This document shows, in pieces, positions 24,593-36,290 of a stretch of 36,763 bases of DNA. The position numbers and the translations under genes were made by a program. The stretch covers positions 1 through 36,763 of the forward strand of contig JADLGR010000059.1 of NCBI GenBank assembly GCA_020849175.1, written 5' to 3'. The stretch comes from Deltaproteobacteria bacterium (GTDB lineage Bacteria; Myxococcota_A; UBA9160). The notes under the pieces are model-generated. The model saw nothing but the letters and a program-made list of their open reading frames with translations. It was not told the DNA's origin and did no database searches. How positions within the stretch are numbered: the stretch's first letter is position 1; every line of letters starts with the position of its first letter.

Positions 24593-25497
24593 GGCACGGC
24601 CTTCGCGTCGGCGCGCGGCGCTGCCCCCACCGCGGGAGGTTCGTCACCGGCGAGCAGTTCGAGGGTCGGGCTCCGCCAGAGCACGGCGAAGACACGCTCG
24701 AGGCGCTCGAAGCCGGCGGCCGGAGCCAGCCGGGCACGACGGACGAGGTACGGCGCGTCTCGTGCGACCGAGACGACCTCTCCGATCCGGATGCCCTTCG
24801 GGTAGACGCCGCCGTAGCCCGACGTGATCACCAGATCGCCGACCTGCACCTCCTCGGGCGGTCCGGTGTACTCGAACTCGAGCTCGGCCCCGCCGGTGCC
24901 GCGCACGATCCCGCGTGCACGGCTGCGCTGGACCAGGCCGTCTACGGCGCTTTGCCGGTCGAGGATCAGCATTGCGCGCGCCGCGTGCGGAGTCGTGGCG
25001 GTCACCAGCCCGACGACCCCGCTCTCCGTCACGATCGGCATCCCCGCACGAAGCCCGTGGTCGCGCCCGCGGTCGAGCACCACGCTACGAAACCACGGCG
25101 AGACATCCTGGCCCACGACCTCCGTCGCGAGCATCGACAGCTCGAGCTGAGCGCGCAGCGCCGCCACCTGCTCGAGCGCCCCGCTGGCGAGGAGCGCCTC
25201 GCGAAGCTGGAGGCCCTCGTCCTCGAGCGCCGCCACCCGCGCACGCAGCGCCGCGTTCTCATCGCGAACGCCGAGCAGATCGACGTAGCGCCGGTAGGCG
25301 TCTCGGATCAGCTCGAGCGGAGCGGTGAGGACGCGCTGGACCGGTGCCGCCACCTCGAGCAGCCCCCCAGAGAGCCACGAGAGGTCGCGCCCGCCAGCTT
25401 GCAGCGCACGCTGGTCCGCGAGGAGCGAGATCGCCGCAAGGACGGCCAGCCCTGCGAAGAGCAGTGGAAGGCGCAGACGGTGGAGAATGTCGCGCAT
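24589..25497 (-). CDS. mreC: Rod shape-determining protein MreC
   Basis: 302 aa. N-terminal membrane anchor (LLFAGLAVLAAISLLAD), a coiled-coil stretch (DENAALRARVAALEDEGLQLREALLASG, about 78-120), then the periplasmic two-barrel domain with the signatures ATEVVGQDVSPWFRSVVLDRGRDHGLRAGMPIV and VVGLVTATTPHAARAMLILD, and GDLVITSGYGGVYPKGI at the end. Links MreB to PBP2 and RodA. 37 bp after mreB and joined to mreD by ATGA. Confidence 0.96.
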   Translation of the reverse strand: MRDILHRLRLPLLFAGLAVLAAISLLADQRALQAGGRDLSWLSGGLLEVAAPVQRVLTAPLELIRDAYRRYVDLLGVRDENAALRARVAALEDEGLQLREALLASGALEQVAALRAQLELSMLATEVVGQDVSPWFRSVVLDRGRDHGLRAGMPIVTESGVVGLVTATTPHAARAMLILDRQSAVDGLVQRSRARGIVRGTGGAELEFEYTGPPEEVQVGDLVITSGYGGVYPKGIRIGEVVSVARDAPYLVRRARLAPAAGFERLERVFAVLWRSPTLELLAGDEPPAVGAAPRADAKAVP

Positions 25498-25534
25498 GGC
25501 CTCCGCGCCGCAGCCGGCCGAAGGGGGTGGGCGT

Positions 25535-28359
<2,825 letters not shown>

Positions 28360-28374
28360 CACGGCGCGCTCCGG

Positions 28375-29346
28375 CTACCGGACGAGGATCACCTTTCCCG
28401 TCGTGGCCCGGCTCTCGAGCGCGCGCTGTGCACAGGCCGCGTCCGCCAGCGCGAAGCGACCGCCGATGCGAACGCGGAGCTCGCCGGTCGCGACCGCGCC
28501 GAGAACGGCCTGCGCACGCAGCGCGAACTCCTCGCGCGTGGCGACGAAGTGCGCGAGCGAGGGTCGCGTCACGACGAGGGAGCCACCGGCGTTGAGCCGC
28601 TGCAAGTCGAACGGCGGAACCGGACCGCTCGACTGGCCGAAGAGCGCGAGCAGGCCGCGCGGCCGCAGCGACGCGAGACTCCCATCGAAGGTCGTCGCGC
28701 CGACGCCGTCGTACACGACGTCGACGCCGCGCCCTCCGCTCGCCTCGCGCGCAGCAGCGACGAAGTCCTCTCGGTCGTAGCGCACGACGCGCTCCGCACC
28801 CGCCTCGCGGACGAGGGCGGCCTTCGCCTCGGTCGAGCACGTCCCGACGACGCGAACGCCCGCGCTACGAAGGAGCTGCACGAGCAGCAGGCCCGTTCCT
28901 CCCGATGCCGCGTGCACGAGCGCCCAGTCCCCGGACCGCACTTCGCGAAGCGCATACACCAGATAGTGTGCTGTCATGCCCTGCAGCATCACGGCGGCCG
29001 CGATCTCGTCGGTGACCTCGTCCGGCACCCGGACGAGCTGCGCCGCCGGAGCCACGACGACGTCGGCGTACGAGCCCGGCGCCGACGCCCACGCGACGCG
29101 GTCGCCCGGTGAAAGACCTGCGACGCCTTCGCCGACGGCCTCGACCCGCCCTGCCCCTTCGAGCCCCGCGACGAACGGCAGCGCTCGCGCATAGAGCCCC
29201 GTCCGAAAGTAGACGTCGATGAAGTTGACGCCCGCCGCAGCGACGCGAACGCGCACCTGCCCTTCGCCAGGCGGTCCGGGATCGTGCTCCGCGATCCGCA
29301 GGACCTCGGGCCCACCCGTCTTGTCGACGACGATCGCGCGCGACAT
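28375..29346 (-). CDS. Zinc-independent NADPH:quinone oxidoreductase (MDR superfamily)
   Basis: 323 aa from MSRAIVVDKTGGPEVLRI; the longer track frame reads through folE. Medium-chain dehydrogenase/reductase of the quinone oxidoreductase type: GVNFIDVYFRTGLYARALPFVAGLEGAGRVEAVGEGV, then MLQGMTAHYLVY and the NADPH fold HAASGGTGLLLVQLLRSAGVRVVGTCS. No zinc-binding Cys set. Expected reaction: one-electron or hydride transfer from NADPH to quinones or enones. It lies 5 bp after folE in the same direction, so it is probably co-transcribed with the pterin genes; a functional link is not evident. Confidence 0.93.
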   Translation of the reverse strand: MSRAIVVDKTGGPEVLRIAEHDPGPPGEGQVRVRVAAAGVNFIDVYFRTGLYARALPFVAGLEGAGRVEAVGEGVAGLSPGDRVAWASAPGSYADVVVAPAAQLVRVPDEVTDEIAAAVMLQGMTAHYLVYALREVRSGDWALVHAASGGTGLLLVQLLRSAGVRVVGTCSTEAKAALVREAGAERVVRYDREDFVAAAREASGGRGVDVVYDGVGATTFDGSLASLRPRGLLALFGQSSGPVPPFDLQRLNAGGSLVVTRPSLAHFVATREEFALRAQAVLGAVATGELRVRIGGRFALADAACAQRALESRATTGKVILVR

Positions 29347-29351
29347 GGCGC

Positions 29352-29936
29352 CTAGGCGAAGCTCTCCTTGCGATGCCGGATGAGCTCCATGAACTCCGTG
29401 CGAGTCTTGACGTCGCTGTTGAAGGCGCCGCGCATGGAGCTGGTGACGGCGAACGCGTTCTGCTGCTCGACGCCACGCATCTTCATGCACAGATGGGTGC
29501 CCTCGATGACCACGCCGACGCCACGAGGGACGAGCACGCACTCGAGGATGCCTGCGAGCTCGGTCGTCAGCCTTTCCTGCACCTGGAGCCGCCGCGAGTA
29601 CATCTCGACCAGTCGCGGGATCTTCGAGAGCCCGACGATCTTTCCGTTCGGGATGTATCCCACGTGGACGCGCCCGAAGAACGGCAGGAGGTGGTGCTCG
29701 CACAGGCTGTAGAAGTCGATGTCCTTCACCAGCACCATCTCGTCGTAATCGACGTCGAAGAGCGCACCGTTGAGCAGCGTCATCGGGTCCTGCCCGTACC
29801 CGGACGTGAGAAAGCGCAGTGCTTTGGCAACGCGGTCTGGCGTTCGCACGAGACCATCGCGGCCCGGGTCCTCGCCGAGCTCCTTGAGCTGCGCACGGAT
29901 CAGCGGTTCGATCGGATCGAGATCGTCGGAGCTCAT
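29352..29936 (-). CDS. folE: GTP cyclohydrolase I
   Basis: 194 aa from [17 protein letters not shown]. Converts GTP to 7,8-dihydroneopterin triphosphate, the entry to folate, tetrahydropterin and deazapurine pathways. Zinc ligands C79 and H82 in [13 protein letters not shown] and C150 in [12 protein letters not shown]. Also [24 protein letters not shown] (101-124) and the C-terminal [15 protein letters not shown]. The type I enzyme is zinc-dependent. The ATG overlaps the stop of the downstream-numbered pterin synthase gene (ATGA), so folE is translated after the two pterin-synthase genes on the same mRNA. Confidence 0.97.
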   Translation of the reverse strand: MSSDDLDPIEPLIRAQLKELGEDPGRDGLVRTPDRVAKALRFLTSGYGQDPMTLLNGALFDVDYDEMVLVKDIDFYSLCEHHLLPFFGRVHVGYIPNGKIVGLSKIPRLVEMYSRRLQVQERLTTELAGILECVLVPRGVGVVIEGTHLCMKMRGVEQQNAFAVTSSMRGAFNSDVKTRTEFMELIRHRKESFA

Positions 29937-30349
29937 GCGGACTCCCCGGTTTCGAACGCGTTGCGCGGCGTCTCGACGACGCGCACGCGAACGAGCCGCG
30001 CCGTGCCGAGCGCTGCAATCGGTGCCACCAGCGCCTCGTGGGCCACGATCGCGATGTTCTCCGCGGTCGGAACCCGTCCTGCGAAGAGCGGAACCTCGTT
30101 CAGCAGGCAGTGGTCGAGCCGGTCGAGCACGTGCTCGCGCACCAGCGCGTCGATCGCCGCAGGCGGCGCGATCCAGCCAGCGACGGGGTCGACCGGCCCG
30201 CCGATCGTCACCTCGAGACCGTAGTCGTGGCCGTGTCCGTTCGGGTTCGCACACTTGCCGTAGACGCGAACGTTCTCCGGCGCCGAGAGCTTCGGGCTCG
30301 CCAACACGTGGGCCGCGGCGAAGCGGTAGCGGCGGGCCGACTCGATCAC
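29933..30349 (-). CDS. 6-pyruvoyl-tetrahydropterin synthase / QueD family, complete zinc site
   Basis: 138 aa, GTG start coupled by GTGA to its paralogue. T-fold enzyme acting on dihydroneopterin triphosphate. Zinc ligands H14 (RFAAAHVL), H39 and H41 (NGHGHDY); catalytic Cys C33 in [12 protein letters not shown]; the triad His in DRLDHCLLN; substrate-anchoring Glu in [12 protein letters not shown]. The [11 protein letters not shown] form is close to animal-type PTPS, which makes 6-pyruvoyl-tetrahydropterin; QueD-type enzymes instead make 6-carboxytetrahydropterin for queuosine. No queC or queE gene is adjacent, so either product is possible. The ORF track shows it only as the end of a longer frame. 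Confidence 0.92.
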   Translation of the reverse strand: MIESARRYRFAAAHVLASPKLSAPENVRVYGKCANPNGHGHDYGLEVTIGGPVDPVAGWIAPPAAIDALVREHVLDRLDHCLLNEVPLFAGRVPTAENIAIVAHEALVAPIAALGTARLVRVRVVETPRNAFETGESA

Positions 30350-30762
30350 GTGCCGTCCTCGGCCGACACGACGTCGACGAAGGTGTCCGGGTCCGGGTAT
30401 AGCCGCGTGCGGTCGAGCATCCCCGATGGGAGAGCCGCCCCCACGAGCCGGTGCAGCACACGCACAAAGTTCTCGGGTGTCGCCACCTGCTTCTCGAAGT
30501 ACGGCGTGTCCGCCAGGAGGTCGCGGTGGTCGAAACGCTCGACGACCTCGCGTTCGAGCAGCTCCTTCACGTCCTTTAGATCGACGACCATGCCCGTCAC
30601 GGGATCCGGCTCGCCGCGGAGGGTCACCTCGAGTCGATAGTTGTGGCCATGTGGCCGCGCGCAGGCACCGAACAGGCGCGCGTTCTCGCTCGCCGACAGC
30701 TCGGGGCGGAGGTAGCGCAGAGAGCACGAGAACTCGACGGCCCGGGTGAGGCGTACCAGAAT
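30346..30762 (-). CDS. 6-pyruvoyl-tetrahydropterin synthase / QueD paralogue lacking one zinc His, nonstandard start
   Basis: About 138 aa. The track offers GTG at 30627, but this would drop the whole active-site half. Reading upstream, the frame stays open to a stop at 30801 and encodes [17 protein letters not shown], then [16 protein letters not shown], the clear PTPS N-terminus. No ATG, GTG or TTG exists in that stretch. GAGGGG at 30772-30767 would serve CTG (30759, 7 nt away) or ATT (30762, 4 nt away). The first zinc His of the family (F-S-A-x-H) is Leu here (SCSLRY); HGH, the Cys (C34) and DHRDL plus TPEN are kept. It precedes the complete paralogue with a GTGA overlap. 57 bp after lexA. 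Confidence 0.8.
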   Translation of the reverse strand: MLVRLTRAVEFSCSLRYLRPELSASENARLFGACARPHGHNYRLEVTLRGEPDPVTGMVVDLKDVKELLEREVVERFDHRDLLADTPYFEKQVATPENFVRVLHRLVGAALPSGMLDRTRLYPDPDTFVDVVSAEDGT

Positions 30763-30819
30763 GCAACCCCTCGGAACTGAAAGAGAACCCCGTCGAGCCT
30801 AGCCGCGGAGGAAGCGCCG

Positions 30820-31449
30820 TCAACGCGGCCGCGCCACCGCCGGCCGCGCGTAGTGCCGCACGAGGCCGCGGACCACACCGCGAATCTGAACGTCCACCGC
30901 GGGCACGTCGATCGGCCGCATCGTCGGATTCGCGGGGATGAGCTGGATCCGATCCCCGTTGCGCCGGAAGCGCTTGAGCGTGGCCTCCCGGCCGCGAAGC
31001 AGCGCGACGACGACCTCACCGTCTTTCGCCTCGGGTCGGCTCTCGACGACGACGTAGTCGCCGTCGCGAATCTGCTCGTCGATCATCGAGTCGCCCCGGA
31101 CCCGGAGCACGAAGGTCCCACGCCGCCGCCCGACCAGCTCGCGCGGTACGGCGATCGTCTCCGAATCCTCGAAGACCTCCAGCGGCGCTCCGGCCGCGAC
31201 GGTTCCGAGGAGGGGCAGGGAGACCGCTGCCGGCGGCTCGGCCTCGACGACCTCGACCGACCGCGAGCGGTTGGCGTCCTTTCGCAGCAGGCCCTTCTCG
31301 GTGAGGCGGGCCACGTGCCGGTGGACGGTCGCCACCGACGACAGGCCGAGCGCTTCTCCGATCTCCTCGAGGCTCGGGGAGTAGCCGTTCCGAGCGATGA
31401 ACCCGCGAACGACGTCGTAGACCTGCCGCTGGCGCCGCGTGAGTGCCAT
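30820..31449 (-). CDS. lexA: LexA repressor
   Basis: 209 aa from [17 protein letters not shown], with GAGGG before the ATG; the track's 50-residue extension is upstream sequence. SOS master repressor, inactivated by RecA-stimulated self-cleavage. N-terminal winged [33 protein letters not shown]. Cleavage site Ala-Gly in [10 protein letters not shown]; catalytic Ser in RGDSMID; Lys in EATLKRF. The C-terminal dimerisation/protease domain is full length. A near-palindrome sits in its promoter. It may share its transcript with the pterin genes, since only 57 bp separate them and no terminator is visible. Confidence 0.97.
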   Translation of the reverse strand: MALTRRQRQVYDVVRGFIARNGYSPSLEEIGEALGLSSVATVHRHVARLTEKGLLRKDANRSRSVEVVEAEPPAAVSLPLLGTVAAGAPLEVFEDSETIAVPRELVGRRRGTFVLRVRGDSMIDEQIRDGDYVVVESRPEAKDGEVVVALLRGREATLKRFRRNGDRIQLIPANPTMRPIDVPAVDVQIRGVVRGLVRHYARPAVARPR

Positions 31450-31476
31450 TTTCGCCCTCTTTTCGCGGGCAGCGTC

Positions 31477-31499
31477 GGGTACGCGAACCCCTGCGTCAA
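31477..31499 (-). promoter_or_regulatory. lexA promoter with candidate operator
   Basis: Minus strand TTGACG (31499-31494), then 17 bp, then a poor -10 (GACGCT, 31476-31471). Inside the spacer lies GGGTTCGCGTACCC (31490-31477), a 14-bp near-palindrome matching its complement at 12 positions. Placement between the promoter boxes of lexA fits an autoregulatory LexA site. The sequence does not match the E. coli, Bacillus or Geobacter boxes I know. Confidence 0.4.
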
Positions 31500-31520
31500 G
31501 GGGCGCACATCGCTCGTCGC

Positions 31521-31546
31521 GCCGGCTCAGCCGGCGTCCCGCCGGC
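31521..31546. repeat. Three GCCGGC palindromes within 26 bp, lexA-groES intergenic
   Basis: GCCGGC occurs at 31521, 31530 and 31541. The first two flank TCA and can fold into a 6-bp hairpin. The site lies between the divergent lexA and groES promoters. GCCGGC is common in GC-rich DNA, so this may be chance. Confidence 0.35.
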
Positions 31547-31571
31547 GAGCGGGCCGACGCTTGCCGCGCCC

Positions 31572-31600
31572 TTGCACCCCCCCTGCCCCGTGCATACATT
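31572..31600 (+). promoter_or_regulatory. Sigma70-type promoter of groESL
   Basis: TTGCAC (31572-31577), 17-bp spacer, TACATT (31595-31600). Transcription would start near 31607, immediately before the CIRCE element, the standard arrangement for HrcA-controlled groESL. The leader is about 120 nt. Confidence 0.65.
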
Positions 31601-31610
31601 CGCGGCGCTC

Positions 31611-31635
31611 TGGCACTCTCGGATCGAGAGTGCCA
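31611..31635 (+). promoter_or_regulatory. CIRCE element (HrcA operator)
   Basis: TGGCACTC-N9-GAGTGCCA, matching the CIRCE consensus TTAGCACTC-N9-GAGTGCTAA in the conserved GCACTC/GAGTGC cores with the correct 9-bp spacer. The symmetry extends inward (TCG-GAT-CGA), so arms are 11 bp around a 3-bp centre. Located between promoter and groES. HrcA bound here would block groESL until heat stress titrates GroEL. hrcA itself is not in the window. Confidence 0.92.
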
Positions 31636-31726
31636 CGCGGCTCGCCGGCGCGGTCACCCCCCGGCATCCGGCCGCACAGCCCAGACAATCCGGCCCCGGA
31701 GGGGCCCGCACGGAGGAGTCGATTCC

Positions 31727-32014
31727 ATGAAGATCCGTCCGCTTCAGGACCGCATCATCGTGAAGCGCGTCGAAGAGGAGGCCAAGACCAAGGGGGGGAT
31801 CATCATCCCCGACACGGCCAAGGAGAAGCCCCAGGAGGGGCGCGTGATCGCCGTTGGCAAGGGCAAGATCACCGAAGACGGGAAGCTCCAGACCCCCGAG
31901 GTCAAGAAGGGCGACCGCGTGCTCTTCAGCAAGTACTCGGGCAGCGAGATCAACATCGACGGCGAGGAGCACCTGATCATCCGCGAGGACGACGTCCTCG
32001 GCATCCTCGAATAA
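31727..32014 (+). CDS. groES: Co-chaperonin GroES
   Basis: 95 aa from [17 protein letters not shown], with GGAGGAG 9 nt upstream; the track merges it with upstream sequence. Heptameric lid of the GroEL folding chamber. The mobile loop is [21 protein letters not shown] (with the GGI(I/L)IP contact), and the end is [14 protein letters not shown]. Normal length, no irregularities. 36 bp before groEL. Confidence 0.98.
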   Translation: MKIRPLQDRIIVKRVEEEAKTKGGIIIPDTAKEKPQEGRVIAVGKGKITEDGKLQTPEVKKGDRVLFSKYSGSEINIDGEEHLIIREDDVLGILE

Positions 32015-33700
<1,686 letters not shown>

Positions 33701-33735
33701 TCCCCGGCCTCCCGGCCCACGGCCGCGGAGAAAGA

Positions 33736-33768
33736 GAGGCCCCGGAGCGCACGGCGCTCCGGGGCCTC
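33736..33768 (+). terminator. Rho-independent-type terminator after groEL
   Basis: A perfect 15-bp stem (GAGGCCCCGGAGCGC paired with its complement) with a 3-nt ACG loop, followed by GTCGTTT. The U tract is weak, as is common at high GC, but the stem is by far the strongest in the window and is placed 36 bp after the groEL stop. Confidence 0.8.
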
Positions 33769-33849
33769 GTCGTTTCGGCGCAAGGTGCGCAGTAAGCTGG
33801 CGCGCACGGGCGTCGCGAGATGCCGGCGCCCCGGAGGAGGGAGAGCCCG

Positions 33850-34407
33850 ATGACTGGTACGGAAAGCGTGACCCTGCAGGGGATCGACCGGCTTCGCTCG
33901 CGATCGGGATGGATCGTGACGATCGGCATTGTACTCGCCCTGCTCGGAACGGCGGCAATCGCCGCGGGCGTCGCGACCACGGTGGTGTCGGTCCTCGTCT
34001 TCGCGTGGCTCCTCGTCTTTGCAGGTGTCGCGCAGCTCTTCCATGCCTTCTCGCATCGCGACTGGCAGGGCTTCCTCCTCGACCTGCTGCTCGGGGTCCT
34101 GTACGGGGTGACGGGCCTCCTGCTGCTGCAAAGCCCGGTGCAGGGCGCCGAGACGCTCACCCTGCTCATGGCCGCCTTCTTCCTGGTGAGCGGTCTGTTC
34201 CGCATCGGCGCCGCCATTGGCGCGAGTCTCCCAAACCGCGGCTGGGTCGTACTGTCGGGCGTCGTCAACGTCATCCTCGGCGGCCTCATCCTCGCGCAGT
34301 GGCCGGCTTCCGGACTCTGGGTGATCGGCCTCTTCGTCGGCATCGATCTCGTCTTCGGCGGGTGGAGCCTCGTCATGCTCGGCCTCTCGCTGCGACGCGC
34401 GGCGTAG
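33850..34407 (+). CDS. hdeD: HdeD-family membrane protein
   Basis: 185 aa from MTGTESVTLQG with GGAGGAGGGAG upstream; the track start at 33820 is longer without support. Six hydrophobic helices in pairs: GWIVTIGIVLALLGTAAIA, TVVSVLVFAWLLVFAGVAQL, FLLDLLLGVLYGVTGLLLL, TLLMAAFFLVSGLFRIGAAI, VVLSGVVNVILGGLILAQWP, and WVIGLFVGIDLVFGGWSLVM. This is the DUF308/HdeD pattern, including the SGVxNxxLGxL-P motif. HdeD is linked to acid-stress resistance in enterics; in other bacteria the role is unknown. Symbol given for family, not for proven function. Confidence 0.9.
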   Translation: MTGTESVTLQGIDRLRSRSGWIVTIGIVLALLGTAAIAAGVATTVVSVLVFAWLLVFAGVAQLFHAFSHRDWQGFLLDLLLGVLYGVTGLLLLQSPVQGAETLTLLMAAFFLVSGLFRIGAAIGASLPNRGWVVLSGVVNVILGGLILAQWPASGLWVIGLFVGIDLVFGGWSLVMLGLSLRRAA

Positions 34408-34450
34408 GAGCGGGTCGACTGCCGGGGCTCGTTCTCATGATCGCGGGGCC

Positions 34451-36157
34451 ATGACGGCGCCGCGGCTGTTCGGGTCGATTCTCCCGCTGCGACGCGTCGA
34501 GGCGGTGCGCGATGCCGTCGCCGGCGTCGCGCTCGCGGCGATGAGCGTGCCGCAGGCGCTCGGCTACGCCCGGATCGCGGGGATGCCCGTGTTCACCGGG
34601 CTCTATACCCTCCTGCTTCCCCTCGTCGCGTTCGCCACGCTCGGCTCCTCGCGTTACCTCGTCGTCGCCGCGGATTCGGCGACGGCCGCGATCCTCGCGG
34701 GCCAGCTCTCGCAGCTCGCACCCGTTGCGAGCGAGCGCTACGTCGCGCTCGCGGGGCTCGTCGCACTCGTGACGGCGGCGCTGCTCGCGCTCGCGCGCGC
34801 TTTCCGGCTCGGCTTCCTCGCAGACTTCCTGTCGCAGACCGTGCTCGTGGGCTTTCTGACGGGCGTAGGCTTCCAGGTCGGTATCGCGGTTCTCGGCGGA
34901 ATGCTCGGCCTCGTGATCGAAGGCAAGGGCACGCTCGGAGAGGCCGCGCAGATCGTTCGCTCGATCGGTGACGTGCATCTGCCGACGCTCGCCCTCTCGG
35001 CGGCGGTCGTTGCGGTCGTGCTCGCACTTCGCCGCTTCGCACCGCGGCTTCCAGGCCCGCTCTTCGCCGTCGCCGGCGCGATCGTGGCGAGCGCCGCCTT
35101 CGACTTCGCCGGTAGCGGCATCCCCGTGATCGGCGCCGTTCCGAGGGGCCTGCCGCGCCTGGCGCTCCCGGACGTTGGCTGGCGCGACCTCGGCGCCCTG
35201 ATTCCGATCGCGGCGTCGTGCTTCCTCATGATCATGACGCAGAGCGCAGCGACGGCGCGCGCGTATGCAGAGCGCCATCGCGAAATGGTCGACGAGGACT
35301 CCGATCTCGTCGGCCTGTCCGCCGCAAACGCGCTCGCGGCGGTCTCGGGCACCTTCGTCGTGAATGGCAGTCCGACGCAGACGGCGATGGTCGAAGCATC
35401 GGGCGCGCGAAGTCAGATCGCGCAGCTCGTCACGGCTGCGATCGTCGCGATGCTGCTGCTCGTTCTGACCGGCCCGCTCCAGTATCTGCCGCACTGCGTT
35501 CTCGGCGCGATCGTGTTCACGATCGCGGTGGGCCTCGTCGATGTTCGCGGCTTGCGCGACATCCTGCGCGAGAGCCCGGGCGAGTTCCATCTGGCACTCG
35601 TCACGGCTGCGGTCGTCGTGGTCGTCGGCGTCGAGCAGGGAATCCTGCTCGCGATGGTGCTGTCGCTGCTCCGACACGTGCGGCACAGCTACCGGCCTCA
35701 CACCGACGTCCTCGTCCGGAACTCCGGCGGTCTGTGGCTGCCGCTCCCCGCAACGCCCGGCGCGACGAGCGGACCGGGCCTTCTCGTCTACCGCTTCGGC
35801 GCCGGTCTCTTCTACGCGAACGCGAACCGCTTCGCCGCCGAAGTGCGCGCGCTCGTCGAAGGAGCGCCTTCGCCCGTACGCTGGCTGGTCGTCGATGCGG
35901 GCGCCATCACGAGCCTCGACTACACGGCGGGCCGCACGGTCCGCGTCCTGCACGCGGACCTCACTCGCGCCGGAGTGCGACTGCTCCTTGCGCACGTCGA
36001 GCCGCACCTGCGGTCGGATCTCGACCGCCACCGGCTCACCGCAGTGCTCGGTGCGGAGAATCTCTTCGACCGGCTGCACGACACCCTCGGGGCGATCGCG
36101 GAACGCGAGGCGGAGGAGGCAGCTTCGAAGCGTGCCGTCGAAGCGCCGCGAGGCTGA
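34451..36157 (+). CDS. SulP-family anion transporter with C-terminal STAS domain
   Basis: 568 aa. SLC26/SulP family: N-terminal AVAGVALAAMSVPQALGYARIAGMPVFTGLYTLLLPLV (about 21-60) holds the conserved P-Q-x-x-x-Y-A block, followed by DSATAAILAGQL. Then about ten more helices, with VNGSPTQTAMVEASGARSQIAQLVTA typical of the second half of the core. The STAS domain runs from about residue 430: RFGAGLFYANANRFAAEVRALV and LVVDAGAITSLDYTAGRTVRVLHADL. Moves sulfate, bicarbonate or a dicarboxylate by proton or sodium coupling; the substrate cannot be read from sequence. No ribosome-binding site is obvious, and the ATG lies 43 bp after hdeD. Confidence 0.95.
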   Translation: MTAPRLFGSILPLRRVEAVRDAVAGVALAAMSVPQALGYARIAGMPVFTGLYTLLLPLVAFATLGSSRYLVVAADSATAAILAGQLSQLAPVASERYVALAGLVALVTAALLALARAFRLGFLADFLSQTVLVGFLTGVGFQVGIAVLGGMLGLVIEGKGTLGEAAQIVRSIGDVHLPTLALSAAVVAVVLALRRFAPRLPGPLFAVAGAIVASAAFDFAGSGIPVIGAVPRGLPRLALPDVGWRDLGALIPIAASCFLMIMTQSAATARAYAERHREMVDEDSDLVGLSAANALAAVSGTFVVNGSPTQTAMVEASGARSQIAQLVTAAIVAMLLLVLTGPLQYLPHCVLGAIVFTIAVGLVDVRGLRDILRESPGEFHLALVTAAVVVVVGVEQGILLAMVLSLLRHVRHSYRPHTDVLVRNSGGLWLPLPATPGATSGPGLLVYRFGAGLFYANANRFAAEVRALVEGAPSPVRWLVVDAGAITSLDYTAGRTVRVLHADLTRAGVRLLLAHVEPHLRSDLDRHRLTAVLGAENLFDRLHDTLGAIAEREAEEAASKRAVEAPRG

Positions 36158-36184
36158 CGCACGGGCCACATGCACGCGCGGTAA

Positions 36185-36207
36185 CGCCTCCCGCAGCCGC
36201 GGGGGCG
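36185..36207 (+). terminator. Weak hairpin after the SulP gene (possible terminator)
   Basis: CGCCTCCCGC-AGCC-GCGGGGGCG: an imperfect stem of about nine pairs with one bulge, 27 bp after the SulP stop. There is no U tract, so termination would need Rho or be partial. Confidence 0.25.
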
Positions 36208-36290
36208 GTCTCGGCGCGTTGGCGCTGCGCCCTTCCATGCCCGCTCGCGCCGCAGTAGCCTCGGCCCGCGACCACCTCGAAAGGAACCCC

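Noticed and set aside
30346-30627. Short 93-aa version of the first pterin synthase
   Set aside because: Starting at GTG 30627 removes the conserved N-terminal half that is plainly encoded upstream, including HGH and Cys.
33793-33798. TAAGCT as a -10 box for hdeD
   Set aside because: No acceptable -35 element at 16-18 bp and no extended -10; too weak to list.
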